Below are positions 43,186-53,432 of a DNA stretch of 64,000 nt, piece by piece. Source of the DNA: Mycobacterium senriense (GTDB taxonomy: Bacteria > Actinomycetota > Actinomycetes > Mycobacteriales > Mycobacteriaceae); the NCBI RefSeq assembly GCF_019668465.1, contig NZ_AP024828.1, positions 868,001-932,000 on the forward strand. Reading direction: 5' to 3'. The position numbers were made by a program, and so were the translations under genes. Under the pieces are notes generated by a model, which made no database searches, had not been told where the DNA came from, and was given only the letters and a program-made list of their open reading frames with translations. Positions within the stretch are counted from its first letter, which is position 1. Each line of letters opens with the position of its first letter.

Positions 43186-44405
43186 CGACTTAGTTCTTCC
43201 TCTCGTTGTGAGCGGTTGGGCCGCACGTCGCGACCCGGTGCTTGCTCGGATTCGTCATGGTCTTGATCAGACTCCACGGCAGCGGGAATGGAAAGAGTGA
43301 ATGTCGATCCGGTCCCGGGTTTGCTCCACACGCCGATGCTGCCGTTGTGGTTGGCCGCGACGTGCTTGACGATGGCCAGGCCCAGCCCGCTGCCGCCGGT
43401 GGCGCGCGAGCGCGCCTTGTCCCCTCGGAAGAACCGCTCGAAAACCCGCTCCTGGTCTTCCAGGGCGATTCCGATGCCGCGGTCGGTCACCGCGATCTCG
43501 ATGTTCTCGCCGCGCCGGCGGCGGCTGATCGACACCGGCGAACCCGGCGGCGAATAGGCGATGGCGTTGGACACCAGGTTGGCCAGGGCGGTGACCAGCA
43601 GCGTCTCGTCGCCCAACACCCGCAGACCGCTGGGCGCGTCCGTACGAACCTCGATATCGGCGTTGTCAGCTGCCACCTTGTGGCGCGAAATCGCTTCGCC
43701 CACAACCTGATCGACGTCGACCTCGATGACGTTGGGCAGACGTTCGGCGCCCTGTAGCCGGGACAGCTCGATCAGCTCGGCGACCATGTCGCCCAGCCGG
43801 TTGGCTTCGACGAGCACCTTCTCGGCGAACCGCCGCACGGTTTCGGAGTCGTCGGACGAGGCCAGCAGGGCCTCGGCGAGCAACGCCATGGCGCCGACCG
43901 GGGTCTTGAGTTCGTGGCTGACGTTGGCCACGAAGTCGCGCCGGGTCGCTTCCATCCGCGCGTAGTCGGACTGATCGTGGGCGAACACCACGGCGAACCG
44001 GCGGTCTTCTTCGCTGAGCAACCGGGCTTGCCCGTGCACCGAGAGCCCGGACCGGCCGCCCGACCGTTTCGTCGGCCTCAGGTCGAATTCGACGTCGACG
44101 CCGGTCAGGGCCTGCTGTGCCGCCTGCCAGGCCTGGTCGTCGAGCTGACGGTCGCGCACCAGGCCCAACTCCTTGGCCCGGTCATTGAGGTAGACGACGT
44201 CGCGATGGACGTCCACCACCGCCGCGCCCAGCGGCATCAGCGCCACGATGCGTTGCAACATCTGCGCGACGGTTATCCCGGTCCACTCGACCCGCTGGCG
44301 GCGCTGCACCGCCCGCGGTGACAGCCGGATTCCGACCAGCACACCCGCGGCCAGCGCAAGCGCGGACAAAACCCCGGCCAGCAACAGCGCCGAGAACACA
44401 GTCAC
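43182..44405 (-). CDS. senX3: sensor histidine kinase SenX3
   Basis: 407 residues. Two hydrophobic N-terminal helices with hardly any extracytoplasmic loop, a PAS-like segment around residues 50-150, and the phosphoacceptor His in [19 protein letters not shown]. The ATP-binding region has [19 protein letters not shown] and [12 protein letters not shown]. The first gene of the two-gene operon with regX3. Upstream repeats at 44489-44517 resemble a RegX3 site. Confidence 0.96.
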   Translation of the reverse strand: MTVFSALLLAGVLSALALAAGVLVGIRLSPRAVQRRQRVEWTGITVAQMLQRIVALMPLGAAVVDVHRDVVYLNDRAKELGLVRDRQLDDQAWQAAQQALTGVDVEFDLRPTKRSGGRSGLSVHGQARLLSEEDRRFAVVFAHDQSDYARMEATRRDFVANVSHELKTPVGAMALLAEALLASSDDSETVRRFAEKVLVEANRLGDMVAELIELSRLQGAERLPNVIEVDVDQVVGEAISRHKVAADNADIEVRTDAPSGLRVLGDETLLVTALANLVSNAIAYSPPGSPVSISRRRRGENIEIAVTDRGIGIALEDQERVFERFFRGDKARSRATGGSGLGLAIVKHVAANHNGSIGVWSKPGTGSTFTLSIPAAVESDQDHDESEQAPGRDVRPNRSQREEELSR

Positions 44406-44488
44406 ATAGCAAATCCTACAAATCTTCCTGAACGCTGCCCTAGCGGAACGAGGCCAAAATCGGACAAGTCACATCTTGCGCCACAGGT

Positions 44489-44517
44489 GTTCCGCTCCCG
44501 TTCACGCGATGTTTGGC
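44489..44517. promoter_or_regulatory. PHO-box-like triple direct repeat upstream of senX3
   Basis: Three heptamers GTTCCGC, GTTCACG and GTTTGGC start at 44489, 44500 and 44511, spaced exactly 11 nt. That is the periodicity of actinobacterial PhoP/RegX3 boxes (GTTCACC-type repeats). The repeat lies about 85 bp upstream of the senX3 start, fitting autoregulation. Sequence-match only. Confidence 0.5.
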
Positions 44518-44558
44518 CAAATGGCCTATGTCTCGCCGAACGGGCGGGCGCGCCGGCG

Positions 44559-45308
44559 TCAGCCGCTGCCCTGGCTGGCAACCGCGGCGGCGCCCGCGGC
44601 GGCCGCCTCCGGGTCCAGATAGGTGCCGCCGGGCACCAAGGGCCGCAGGTCAGTGTCCAGGTCGTAGCGCAGCGGGATGCCGGTCGGGATGTTCAGTCCG
44701 GCGATCTCGTCGTCGGACACCTGGTCGAGGTGCTTGACCAGGGCCCGCAGCGAGTTGCCGTGCGCCACGATCAGCACCGTCTTGCCGCTTCGCAGGTCCG
44801 GGACGATGACGTCGGTGAAATACGGCAGGAAGCGCACGACCACATCGGCCAGGCACTCGGTCAGCGGGCCGCCGCCGATGTCGGCGTACCGGGGATCGGT
44901 GTCCTGGCTGAACTCGCTGCCCTTCTCGATGGGCGGGGGCGGCGTGTCATAGCTGCGCCGCCAGGCCATGAACTGGTCCTCGCCGTAGCGGGCCTTCGTC
45001 TCGGCCTTGTCCAGCCCCTGCAGCGCCCCGTAATGACGCTCGTTGAGCCGCCAGGTGCGCCGCACCGGAATCCACAGCCGGTCGGCGGCGTCCAGCGCCA
45101 GGTGCGCGGTTGAGATGGCCCGGCGCAGCAGCGAGGTGTAGAGGATGTCGGGCAGCAGATTGTTCTCGGTCAACAACTCACCGCTGCGCACGGCCTCGGT
45201 CCGGCCCTTCTCGGTGAGGCCGACGTCGACCCATCCGGTGAAGAGGTTCAGCGAGTTCCATTCGCTTTCGCCGTGGCGAAGCAGTACCAGCGTGGCGGTG
45301 TCACCCAT
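44559..45308 (-). CDS. gpmA: 2,3-bisphosphoglycerate-dependent phosphoglycerate mutase
   Basis: 249 residues. Glycolytic interconversion of 3- and 2-phosphoglycerate. Phosphohistidine motif [12 protein letters not shown] at the N-terminus, [38 protein letters not shown], and the second active His in [13 protein letters not shown]. It ends 153 bp before senX3. The Rv0488 exporter gene that lies near here in M. tuberculosis is absent. Confidence 0.96.
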   Translation of the reverse strand: MGDTATLVLLRHGESEWNSLNLFTGWVDVGLTEKGRTEAVRSGELLTENNLLPDILYTSLLRRAISTAHLALDAADRLWIPVRRTWRLNERHYGALQGLDKAETKARYGEDQFMAWRRSYDTPPPPIEKGSEFSQDTDPRYADIGGGPLTECLADVVVRFLPYFTDVIVPDLRSGKTVLIVAHGNSLRALVKHLDQVSDDEIAGLNIPTGIPLRYDLDTDLRPLVPGGTYLDPEAAAAGAAAVASQGSG

Positions 45309-45333
45309 GCCGGTTAGTCTCTCACGCAGTCAT

Positions 45334-45858
45334 TCAGCGGTCGTCGGCGTCATCGTCGTCGTCGTCGATCAGGTGGGCGAAGGCCTCCAGGTTCTTCAGC
45401 GACTCACCGCGGGACACCCGCCACTCCCACTCTTTCTGGATCGACGAACGAAAACCCAACTCCAGCAACGTATTGAAGTCCGAATCCACCGCTTCGAGCA
45501 CCTGCCCGAGCACCCGGTCGAGTTCGTCGGCGTCCACCGAGGCAAGCGACATGCGGCCCACCAGATAGATGTCCCCGACGTTGTCCAGCGTGTAGGCCAC
45601 GCCGTAGAGGCGGCGGTTGCGTTTGAGCATGAAGCGGTAGACGCCTTCGTGGTTCTCGTCGGGCTTGCGGCACACGAACGCCTCGACCCGCACCGAATGC
45701 TCGCCGACGCTCAGGATGGTGTTGGTCTTGAGCTTGCGCTCGCCGGGCAGTTCCACCACCAGTCCCGACAGACCACCATGTGCGCCAGCGTGTTTCGAGT
45801 AGTTCAGCCCGCTGGCCTGCAGGGCGTCCTCGATCACGCGCTCCACCGCTGGGCTCAC
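45334..45858 (-). CDS. YbjN domain-containing protein (Rv0487-like)
   Basis: About 174 residues. YbjN/type III secretion chaperone-like fold with ERVIEDALQASGLNY, VRVEAFVCRKPDENHEGVYRFMLKRN and VGRMSLASVDADELDRVLGQVLE. The C-terminus is an acidic tail of Asp repeats. The GTG at 45858 is preferred because GGGGAGA lies upstream; a start at 45879 would read through the hairpin of the repeat. Function unknown; the family is thought to bind partner proteins. Confidence 0.82.
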   Translation of the reverse strand: MSPAVERVIEDALQASGLNYSKHAGAHGGLSGLVVELPGERKLKTNTILSVGEHSVRVEAFVCRKPDENHEGVYRFMLKRNRRLYGVAYTLDNVGDIYLVGRMSLASVDADELDRVLGQVLEAVDSDFNTLLELGFRSSIQKEWEWRVSRGESLKNLEAFAHLIDDDDDDADDR

Positions 45859-45896
45859 GAGCGCCGCTCTCCCCCGCAAGCGGGAGGTGCCCCCAC

Positions 45897-45940
45897 CTCA
45901 TCGCTTCGCTCTGCATCGTCGCCGGCGCGAGTCACGCGCC
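45897..45940. repeat. dispersed intergenic repeat, copy 2
   Basis: The same 25-mer as at 4730 (CTCATCGCTTCGCTCTGC...), followed by the inverted repeat GGCGCG-N5-CGCGCC with the TGA of mshA in its loop. Next to it (45870-45890) is an additional hairpin CTCCCCCGCAAGCGGGAG in the leader of the YbjN gene. As with copy 1, it separates two co-directional genes. Confidence 0.7.
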
Positions 45941-47206
45941 CACGCCCCGGCGCTCGGCGGTGTATTCGCGGATCGCGCGCCGGTAGCTGGCCAACAGCGC
46001 GTCGGTGGTGTGGTCCCAGGAGAACGCGGCGGCATGCGCGGCGGCCGCGCGGCCCATCTCCTCGGCTTGCGGCGCGGGCAACCGCAGCAGCCGGCCCAGC
46101 GCATCCGCCCACTGCCCGACGTCGTGCCCGGCCACCAGCGTGCCGGTCACGCCGTCCCGGACGGCCACCGGCAGCCCGCCGACCGCGGCCGCGGCAACCG
46201 GCGTCCCGCACGCCTGGGCCTCGAGGGCGACCAGACCGAAGGACTCCGAATAGCTGGGCACCGCAACCAGATTGGCGGCCTGGAACAGCGTGGCCAGGTT
46301 CGGGCGCGACTGCGGGGGCAAAAACGTCACGCGCTCGGCGATACCGAGTTCGTCGGCCAGCCGCACCAGTCCGTCCGGGGAGGCCAGCCCGCTGCCCGAG
46401 GGCCCGCCGGCCACCACGATGCGCACGCCGGGCAGTTGCGCGGCGGCGCGCAGCACGATGTCGGGCGCCTTCAGCGGCTGGATCCGGCCGACGAACGCCA
46501 CGATGTCTTCGTCGAGCGGCAGCCCCAGTGCGGCCCGGGCGGCCCTGCGGTCGCCGGGGCCGAAGACGTCGAGATCCACTCCGGGATGGACCACGTCGAT
46601 CCTCGCCGGGTCGGCATGATGAATCGAGATCAGTTGCCTGGCTTCGTCGTCGGTGTTGACGATCAGCCGGTCCGCCTCGTCGACGACCTGCTGCTCGCCG
46701 ACGGTGCGCAGCGGCGGCTCGGGCGAATCCCCCTCGGCCAGCGCTGCGTTCTTGACCGCGGCGAGGGTGTGCGCGGTGTGCACCAGCGGCACCGCCCAGC
46801 GGTCCCGCGCCAGCCAACCGACCTGCCCGGACAGCCAATAGTGCGAGTGCACGATGTCGTAGTAGCCCGGCTCGTGCGATGCCTCGGCGCGCAACACCCC
46901 GGCCGCGAACGCGCACAGCTGGGTGGGCAGGTCGTATTTGTCCAGCCCTTCGAACGGGCCCGCCACCACATTGCGGACCAGCACCCCGGGCGCCACCCGC
47001 TCGACCGGCGGGTCGGCCGATGCGGTCGCGCGCGTGAAGATCTCCACCTCGATGCCCCGCCGCGCCAGGTGCAACGCGGTTTGCAGCACATAGACGTTCA
47101 TGCCGCCCGCGTCGCCGGTGCCGGGCTGGGCCAGTGGTGAGGTGTGGACCGCCAACACGGCGACCCGGCGCGGTTCATTCAGCCGGAAAACCTCATCGTG
47201 CCGCAC
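45932..47206 (-). CDS. mshA: D-inositol-3-phosphate glycosyltransferase MshA
   Basis: 424 residues. GT4 glycosyltransferase that starts mycothiol synthesis by adding N-acetylglucosamine to inositol-3-phosphate. The N-domain begins [20 protein letters not shown], with [18 protein letters not shown]. The C-domain has [19 protein letters not shown] and the nucleotide-sugar Glu block [20 protein letters not shown]. The GTG at 47206 opens [14 protein letters not shown]; the long open frame upstream overlaps the ROK gene and is not coding. The N-terminus is shorter than that of M. tuberculosis MshA. Confidence 0.95.
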   Translation of the reverse strand: MRHDEVFRLNEPRRVAVLAVHTSPLAQPGTGDAGGMNVYVLQTALHLARRGIEVEIFTRATASADPPVERVAPGVLVRNVVAGPFEGLDKYDLPTQLCAFAAGVLRAEASHEPGYYDIVHSHYWLSGQVGWLARDRWAVPLVHTAHTLAAVKNAALAEGDSPEPPLRTVGEQQVVDEADRLIVNTDDEARQLISIHHADPARIDVVHPGVDLDVFGPGDRRAARAALGLPLDEDIVAFVGRIQPLKAPDIVLRAAAQLPGVRIVVAGGPSGSGLASPDGLVRLADELGIAERVTFLPPQSRPNLATLFQAANLVAVPSYSESFGLVALEAQACGTPVAAAAVGGLPVAVRDGVTGTLVAGHDVGQWADALGRLLRLPAPQAEEMGRAAAAHAAAFSWDHTTDALLASYRRAIREYTAERRGVGA

Positions 47207-47264
47207 CCTGTCATCTTTACAGGATGGTTCGCCGGCCGGCCCAGGCGCGCTGGACGCGAAGGCG

Positions 47265-48599
47265 TCAGGCGGACGACTCGTCGCGGGCCACGTCGTGCAG
47301 CCGGGCATCCAGCGCCCCGGCGCGCCGCATCGCACCCAGCGGGTCGGCGTACAGCCCGGACAGCGAGACGGTTCCCGCGCCGGCCTCCTGCACCCGGTTG
47401 CCGAAGGCGGTGAGGCGGATGTCGCGGGGCCCCAGCACGGAGCGTTCGGCGAAGGCCGCCTCCACCTGTTCCATCGCCTCGGGGTACTCGGTGAAGGCCT
47501 GGCCGCCGACCACCAGCTCGTCGGGGTTGAGCATGTCGCGCAGCAACGCGACTGCCTCGCCGAGCACGCGGCCCCGCTCGGCGAGCAGGTCCTTGGCCTG
47601 CTGGTTGCCGGCCCGCGCCACCCGCAGCAGCTCGGAGATGCCGGTGGCGGAGCCGTTGGCGCGGTTCGCCGGGGCGAACGGCAGGATGCGTTGCTGGCGG
47701 GCGACGGCCACGACGGCCTCGTCACTGACGGTCGACTCCAGCTGACCGCTGCCGCCGAGCAGCTCGGAGTGGGCCGGCAGGGTCGCGATGGTGCCCGGTC
47801 CGCTGGCCGGGACGTGCACCCGCCCGCCGATCACCAGCGCATAGCCCACGGTCTCGCGGGCGTAGACGTACAAGCTGGTCGGCGAGCTGGGCAGGAAGCG
47901 CCGCATGCCCAGCAGCAGCTCGGCGCCGGCCATGGCGTCGACGTGCGAGGCCACCGAGACCGGCAGGCCCAGCGCGTCGGCCAGCACCTGTCCGACCGGC
48001 GCCTGCCGCCAGCCCAGCCGCGGGTGGTCCACCTGGCCGGTGGCGCCGTCGACGGTGCCCCCGATGGCGCATCCCACCCACAGCGGCCGCCGCCGGTGCC
48101 AACGGCGCAGGTAGCGGCGGGCGCTGTCGGCCAGCGTCGCCAGCGCGGGGCCGGCCGGGTTGCGCGGTGTCGGGGTCTCGACCGTGTCGAGGGTGCGGCC
48201 GAACAGGTCGGTGGCGACGATGCTGGTGGTTCGCGCACCGATGTGGACGCCGAGCGTCACGAACGGCTCGTGGTTGACCTCCACCGGCACGCGCGGGCGG
48301 CCGATGGCGCCGGAGACGGCCAGGTCGGCGCGCTCGCGCAGCAGGCCCGCTTCCAGCAGCGCGATGACCTGGCGGTTGACCGTGGCGATGCTCAGCGAGG
48401 TGACGCCGGCGATGACGTCACGGCCGACGGGGCCGCGCAACCGCACGGCCCGGAAGACGGAGGCGGCCGCCGAGTCGGGGATGTTCAGCGCGGGCGGCAC
48501 AATTTGCCGGCGCACCGAGCGGTGGCCCTTTTGACCAGGCAGGTGCCCGACGGCACGGCTGGGCGAAAGATGGGTATGGGTGAGGGTATTCGTGCGCAC
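47265..48599 (-). CDS. ROK family transcriptional regulator (Rv0485-like)
   Basis: About 444 residues. N-terminal winged helix ([19 protein letters not shown] with [18 protein letters not shown]), followed by a ROK sugar-kinase-like domain: [32 protein letters not shown] and a C-terminal half with [21 protein letters not shown]. The ATP-binding and catalytic residues typical of kinases appear poorly kept, as expected for a regulator. GTG at 48599 with AAGGA upstream. The M. tuberculosis homologue controls a pe/ppe gene pair. Divergent from the SDR gene. Confidence 0.88.
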   Translation of the reverse strand: MRTNTLTHTHLSPSRAVGHLPGQKGHRSVRRQIVPPALNIPDSAAASVFRAVRLRGPVGRDVIAGVTSLSIATVNRQVIALLEAGLLRERADLAVSGAIGRPRVPVEVNHEPFVTLGVHIGARTTSIVATDLFGRTLDTVETPTPRNPAGPALATLADSARRYLRRWHRRRPLWVGCAIGGTVDGATGQVDHPRLGWRQAPVGQVLADALGLPVSVASHVDAMAGAELLLGMRRFLPSSPTSLYVYARETVGYALVIGGRVHVPASGPGTIATLPAHSELLGGSGQLESTVSDEAVVAVARQQRILPFAPANRANGSATGISELLRVARAGNQQAKDLLAERGRVLGEAVALLRDMLNPDELVVGGQAFTEYPEAMEQVEAAFAERSVLGPRDIRLTAFGNRVQEAGAGTVSLSGLYADPLGAMRRAGALDARLHDVARDESSA

Positions 48600-48770
48600 G
48601 AGCGTCCTTTTGTCCGAATTTTGCTGGCCGTCTTGGCCACACCTGGCTGGGTCAGGAGCGGCAAAGTGCGCAGCAACAACACGCACCCGCCGCGCACAGA
48701 CACGCGGTGGAGGTGGTGTTGGACATAAGAAGCACACGCAAAATCTAGCACGTTCATTAAGGTTGTTTCG

Positions 48771-49520
48771 ATGGTTAAAACTGGCAGGAATAAGCGGGTC
48801 GCAGTAATCACCGGGGCCAGCTCGGGGATCGGCGCAGCAACCGCCCGCAACCTGGCTGGGCAGGGCTTTCACGTCGTCGCGGTGGCGCGCCGAGCGGACC
48901 GAATCGAGGCCCTGGCCAGTGAAATCGGCGGTACCGCCATTGTGGCCGATGTCACAGATGGTGCGTCGGTCGAAACATTGGCGAGCAAATTGGACCGCGT
49001 CGATGTACTGGTCAACAACGCCGGCGGCGCCCGGGGCCTGGCGCCGGTCGCCGAGGCCGAGCTCGAGCACTGGCGGTGGATGTGGGAGACCAACGTGATC
49101 GGCACGCTGCGGGTCACCCGCGCGTTGCTGCCCAAGCTGATCGACTCCGGCGACGGGCTGATCGTCACCGTCACTTCCGTTGCGGCACTTGAGGTTTACG
49201 ACGGCGGCGCCGGATACACGGCGGCCAAGCACGCCCAGGGGGCGATGCATCGCACGCTGCGCGGCGAGCTACTGGGCAAGCCGGTCCGGCTGACGGAGAT
49301 CGCCCCGGGCGCGGTCGAAACGGAATTCTCGTTGGTGCGCTTCGACGGCGACCAAGACCGCGCGGACGCCGTCTACACCGGCATCACGCCGCTGGTGGCC
49401 GACGATGTGGCCGAGGTGATCGGGTTTGTCGCGTCGCGGCCGTCGCACGTCGATCTGGACTTGATCGTGATGAAGCCCCGCGACCAGGCCACGACCTCCC
49501 GGTTTAACCGCCAGGGGTAG
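48771..49520 (+). CDS. SDR family oxidoreductase (Rv0484c-like)
   Basis: 249 residues. Classical short-chain dehydrogenase: cofactor loop [26 protein letters not shown], and the catalytic set in [23 protein letters not shown] with Tyr and Lys spaced YxxxK. The loop followed by ARRADR suggests NADP preference. The substrate is unknown. The 171-bp region to the divergent ROK gene probably holds both promoters. Confidence 0.9.
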   Translation: MVKTGRNKRVAVITGASSGIGAATARNLAGQGFHVVAVARRADRIEALASEIGGTAIVADVTDGASVETLASKLDRVDVLVNNAGGARGLAPVAEAELEHWRWMWETNVIGTLRVTRALLPKLIDSGDGLIVTVTSVAALEVYDGGAGYTAAKHAQGAMHRTLRGELLGKPVRLTEIAPGAVETEFSLVRFDGDQDRADAVYTGITPLVADDVAEVIGFVASRPSHVDLDLIVMKPRDQATTSRFNRQG

Positions 49521-50832
49521 CCGGGCCGGTGCCGGCCGGTGACGTCGTCGTGGTCGGGGTGCCCGACAGGGTCGGCGCGTTGGACGGCGTAACCGGCGCG
49601 GTGACCGGGATCTGCGTTGACGGCGGGCCTGCGGTCGGCGGCGGCAGCGCGGACATGGCCACCCAGGTGTCCCAGTCCACCGCCCAGTCCCAGAGGTCGC
49701 CGTCGGAGTAGGAGAGCTGGATGGTGCTTCCGGTCACCTCGACCGGGTCACCGTACATCGCCGACTCGAAGTACTGCTCGGCGTCGCCCGTCGACAGGTT
49801 GATGCAGCCGTTGGTGACGTTGGTGTTGCCCTGGGCGCCGGAGCTCGCCGGGTTGGCGTGGATGAACTCCCCGTTGTTGGAGATCCGCACCGCCCAGCGT
49901 TCGTGCACGTGGCTGTAACCGGCGGCCGGGTTGGACATGTAGAAGTCCGCGTACTTCTCGCTGACCACGTGGATGCCGTTGCGGGTGACGTTGCGCGCCT
50001 TGTCGGCCTCGCCGTAGCTGCACGGAAAGTCCATGATGACGCCCTCGTCCCGGATCACCTGGATGCGGTGCGACGTGACCTCGGCCTTGACCACCTGCCG
50101 GCGACCGATCTGGATGTTCAGCGAGATGTCATCGGCGCCGTAGGCGCTGTCGCCGAACGGCAGGCCGTAGAGCTTGGCCTCGACGTTGACGGTGGTGCCC
50201 GCCGGGTAGTACTCGCGAGTGCGCCAGTGTGCTCGGGCACCGGCCGCTTCGTCGGGCAACCAGGCCCAGCTGCCCTCGACGGGCGGGTTGGTGGTGACGG
50301 TCAGCGCCTTTTCGACGGCGGCCTTGTCGCTGATCGGCGCGTCGAACTGGATGATGATCGGCGCCGCGACGCCGACGGTCTGGCCGTCGGCGAGCTGGAA
50401 TGCCCCGCCGATCTTCTTGGTGGGCGACACCGTGGCGAACTTGCCCGCCACGGGGATCGCCTTGCCGTCGTGCCCGACGGCCGAGCCGCTCCACGTGTAG
50501 GTCTGGTCGTAGCCCAGCGGCTCGGAGGTCGTGTAGACGGTGCGGTCTTGGTTGAAGGCGCCCGCGACGGCCTTGCCCGACGAGTTCGACAGCGTGACGT
50601 GCTGGAACCAGCCGTCGTTGACCTCGACGCTGACCGGAGCGATCGGCACCACGTTCTCGGTCGCATTGGCGGGCTGGTACTTGAGCTGCGGGGCGGGCTG
50701 CTCTTTCTTCTCGGCCTGCTTCGCGGTCGTGCCGCCGCAGGCGGCCAGCACGTTGGGGACGAGCACACCCAGTCCGAGGGTCGCCAAAGCCGCACGCCGG
50801 TTGAACGGCCGCGGGGCGCTGGACGGGGTCAC
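49504..50832 (-). CDS. lprQ: L,D-transpeptidase lipoprotein (LprQ/LdtMt5-like)
   Basis: 442 residues. Signal peptide with twin-Arg-like NRRAALAT and lipobox VLAACGG, so a lipoprotein. Two immunoglobulin-like domains follow, then a YkuD catalytic domain with the pattern [12 protein letters not shown]...[19 protein letters not shown]. The nucleophile Cys is in TNGC, where most family members have S/T-H-G-C. A Pro/Thr-rich C-terminal tail follows the catalytic domain. It makes 3-3 cross-links in peptidoglycan; the nearby murB is an earlier peptidoglycan enzyme. Start: GTG at 50832. Confidence 0.92.
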   Translation of the reverse strand: MTPSSAPRPFNRRAALATLGLGVLVPNVLAACGGTTAKQAEKKEQPAPQLKYQPANATENVVPIAPVSVEVNDGWFQHVTLSNSSGKAVAGAFNQDRTVYTTSEPLGYDQTYTWSGSAVGHDGKAIPVAGKFATVSPTKKIGGAFQLADGQTVGVAAPIIIQFDAPISDKAAVEKALTVTTNPPVEGSWAWLPDEAAGARAHWRTREYYPAGTTVNVEAKLYGLPFGDSAYGADDISLNIQIGRRQVVKAEVTSHRIQVIRDEGVIMDFPCSYGEADKARNVTRNGIHVVSEKYADFYMSNPAAGYSHVHERWAVRISNNGEFIHANPASSGAQGNTNVTNGCINLSTGDAEQYFESAMYGDPVEVTGSTIQLSYSDGDLWDWAVDWDTWVAMSALPPPTAGPPSTQIPVTAPVTPSNAPTLSGTPTTTTSPAGTGPATPGG

Positions 50833-50912
50833 GAAAATCAAAGATACCGGGGAAAATCGGGCAGTCCGGCCACCACAAATCGGCGCCGCGGGCGCGTCGG
50901 CAATTTCTGTGG

Positions 50913-52019
50913 CTACAACCTGCAGCCGAGCAGGACGGGTTCGGGGACCAATGTGATGCCAAACACAGCCTGCACCCCGTCGCGGATGGTCCGGGCCAGC
51001 GCAATCACGTCTTCGGAGCCGGCTCCGCCGCGGTTGGTCAGCGCCAGCGCGTGCTTGGTGGACAACCGGCAACGGGCGGTCGCGTGGTCCGGATAACCCT
51101 TGCCGAAGCCGGCCCGCTCCACCAGCCAGCCGGCCGCCAGCTTGACCCCGTCCGGCGCCGGGTAGTTCGGGACCGGCCCGTCGACGGATGCGGCCAGCCG
51201 CTCATAGACGTCCGGGGTGACCACCGGGTTGGTGAAGAACGAGCCCACGCTCCAGGTGTCGTGGTCGGCCGGGTCGAGCACCATGCCCTTGCGCGCCCGC
51301 AGAGCCAGCACGGCATCGCGGACGGCTTGCGGGTCGGCGCGCTCACCGGCGGCCACGTTCAGCGCGGCCGCCAGCTCGCCGTAGCGCAACGGCGCGCTGC
51401 GCCCGGACGCGTCCAGCGCGAACTCCACTTCCAAGACGACAGAAGGGATTTCGAGTCCACCGACGCCGCCGCGTTTGAACACGCTGGTGCGGTAGCCGAA
51501 TCCCAGCTCGCTGCCCGGCACCCAGCGCACTTCGCCACTGCCGCGATCGAGCACCCGCACCCGGGTGATGGTGTCGGAGACTTCGGCGCCGTAGGCCCCG
51601 ACGTTCTGCACCGGGGTGGCCCCGGCCGAGCCCGGGATGCCGGACAGGCATTCCAGTCCGCCGAGACCGTGCTCGATGGCGGTCACCACGACGTCGTCCC
51701 ACACCGCGCCCGCCTGGGCGCGGACCAGGTTGCCGTCGACGGTGATGCCGGCATTGGCCAGCCGCACCGCGGTCAGGCCGGTCAGGGCATCGGAGATCAC
51801 CAGATTGGAGCCGCCGGCGAAGACCAGCATCGAGTCGCGTTGCCCGTCGGGCGTTTCGGCGTCCAGCTGCCGCAGGGTGGCGATTACCTGTTTGCTGGTC
51901 GTGCAGGTGATCAGGCGGCGTGCGGTCGGTCCGACCCGCAGCGTGGTCAGTGGCGCCAGCGGCGCGGCGTCGGTCACCGGCGCGCCGGCGAACTCCGAAC
52001 CGGCTCCGCTGGAATTCAT
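50913..52019 (-). CDS. murB: UDP-N-acetylmuramate dehydrogenase
   Basis: 368 residues. FAD enzyme that reduces UDP-GlcNAc-enolpyruvate. [13 protein letters not shown] near the start, the FAD loop [31 protein letters not shown], the active-site block [20 protein letters not shown] with the catalytic Ser region, and VPEPVLLG with the late Glu. ATG at 52019. Same strand as lprQ, 80 bp upstream of it. Confidence 0.97.
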   Translation of the reverse strand: MNSSGAGSEFAGAPVTDAAPLAPLTTLRVGPTARRLITCTTSKQVIATLRQLDAETPDGQRDSMLVFAGGSNLVISDALTGLTAVRLANAGITVDGNLVRAQAGAVWDDVVVTAIEHGLGGLECLSGIPGSAGATPVQNVGAYGAEVSDTITRVRVLDRGSGEVRWVPGSELGFGYRTSVFKRGGVGGLEIPSVVLEVEFALDASGRSAPLRYGELAAALNVAAGERADPQAVRDAVLALRARKGMVLDPADHDTWSVGSFFTNPVVTPDVYERLAASVDGPVPNYPAPDGVKLAAGWLVERAGFGKGYPDHATARCRLSTKHALALTNRGGAGSEDVIALARTIRDGVQAVFGITLVPEPVLLGCRL

Positions 52020-52045
52020 GGCCCGTAACGGTAGCCTGACCTGCT

Positions 52046-52588
52046 ATGCCGCGTTCATTCGACTTGTCGGCCGATTACGACGGCAGTGTTGACGAGGTGC
52101 ACCGCGCCTTCACCGATGCGAATTACTGGCGGGCCAGGCTGGCCGGATCCGGGGTCGACGTCGCCACGCTGGAGTCGATGCGGGTCGGCGGCGAGTCCGG
52201 GGCCGACGACACCGTCGAGGTCGTCACGCTGCAGGTGATCGGCAGTGACAAGCTGCCGGGGATGGTCACCCAGCTGCACAACGGTGACCTGCGTATCCGG
52301 CGCGAGGAGACGTGGGGGCCGGTCACCGGCGGCGCCGCGTCGGGGGCGGTCGTGGGTTCGATCGTGGACGCGCCGGTGAACCTGACCGGCACCGCCGTCC
52401 TGGAGCCCATCGAAGGGACCGGCGGTAGCCGGCTGACGTTTCGCGCCACCGTCCAGGTGCGCGTCCCGATCATCGGCGGGAAGTTGGAGAACATCATCGG
52501 CACCCGGCTGGCCGAACTGATCGCCGCGGAACAGCGCTTCACCACGGAGTGGATCGCAAATCGGCCTGAGGCTTCGGACCGGGCCTAA
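52046..52588 (+). CDS. DUF2505 family protein (Rv0481c-like)
   Basis: 180 residues. SRPBCC-like lipid-binding fold: SFDLSADYDGSVDEVHRAFTDANYWRARLA, then alternating strands and the C-terminal helix ENIIGTRLAELIAAEQRFTTEWI. No catalytic residues recognised. First of a rightward set with the nitrilase and the DUF2993 protein genes; divergent from murB by 26 bp. Confidence 0.85.
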   Translation: MPRSFDLSADYDGSVDEVHRAFTDANYWRARLAGSGVDVATLESMRVGGESGADDTVEVVTLQVIGSDKLPGMVTQLHNGDLRIRREETWGPVTGGAASGAVVGSIVDAPVNLTGTAVLEPIEGTGGSRLTFRATVQVRVPIIGGKLENIIGTRLAELIAAEQRFTTEWIANRPEASDRA

Positions 52589-52598
52589 GCTGGCGCTC

Positions 52599-53432
52599 AT
52601 GCGAATCGCCTTGGCGCAGATCCTCAGCGGTACCGACCCCGCAGCAAACCTGCGGCTGGTGGACGAGTACAGCCGCCGGGCAGCCGATGCGGGCGCGACG
52701 CTGGTGGTGTTTCCCGAGGCGACGATGTGCCGGTTCGGTGTGCCGCTGGGCCCGGTGGCCGAGCCGGTCGACGGGCCCTGGGCCGACGGCGTACGCCGCG
52801 TCGCGGCCGATTCCAACATCACCGTCGTCGCCGGCATGTTCACCCCGTCGGGCGACGGGCGGGTGAAGAACACGCTGATCGCGGCCGCTCCGGCCGATGC
52901 CGCCGAGTCGCACGCCCACTACGACAAGATCCACCTCTACGACGCCTTCGGCTTCACCGAATCGCGCACCGTCGCGCCGGGACACGACCCCGTGGTGATC
53001 ACGGTCGACGGCGTCCGGGTGGGGTTGACGGTTTGCTATGACATTCGCTTTCCGGCGCTCTACACCGAGTTGGCCCGCCGCGGCGCCCAGATGATCGCGG
53101 TGTGCGCGTCCTGGGGTTCGGGCCCCGGCAAACTCGATCAGTGGACACTGCTGGCCCGCGCCCGCGCGCTCGATTCGATGAGCTACATCGCGGCGGCCGG
53201 TCAGGCCGATCCCGACGACGCGCACGGATCCGCGTCGGGGGCGCCAACCGGGGTCGGGGGCAGCCTGGTGGTCTCGCCGCTGGGCGAGGTCATCGCGTCG
53301 GCGGGCTCGCAACCGCAGCTGGTGGTGGCCGATATCGACGTCGACCGGGTCGCACAGGCGCGCAAGAGCATCGCAGTCCTTAGCAACCGCTCGGACTTTG
53401 CTCAGGTTGATAGGGCAGAATCGGTCGGGTGA
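52599..53432 (+). CDS. carbon-nitrogen hydrolase (nitrilase superfamily, Rv0480c-like)
   Basis: 277 residues. The catalytic Glu is in VVFPEATM, the Lys in YDKIHLYDAFG, and the Cys in GLTVCYDIRFPAL, with the following WGSGPGK block. This is the Nit/omega-amidase branch, possibly acting on deaminated glutathione or related amides (inference). ATG lies 10 bp after the DUF2505 stop. Its stop overlaps the next gene in GTGA. Confidence 0.92.
   Translation: MRIALAQILSGTDPAANLRLVDEYSRRAADAGATLVVFPEATMCRFGVPLGPVAEPVDGPWADGVRRVAADSNITVVAGMFTPSGDGRVKNTLIAAAPADAAESHAHYDKIHLYDAFGFTESRTVAPGHDPVVITVDGVRVGLTVCYDIRFPALYTELARRGAQMIAVCASWGSGPGKLDQWTLLARARALDSMSYIAAAGQADPDDAHGSASGAPTGVGGSLVVSPLGEVIASAGSQPQLVVADIDVDRVAQARKSIAVLSNRSDFAQVDRAESVG

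Noticed and set aside
47100..48728. 542-codon plus-strand open frame opposite mshA and the ROK regulator gene
   Set aside because: Low-complexity shadow ORF; both genes on the other strand show full domain signatures.
48600..49250. Upstream extension of the ROK regulator frame through the SDR gene
   Set aside because: The GTG at 48599 has a good ribosome binding site and matches the homologue length; the extension lies antisense to a clear SDR gene.
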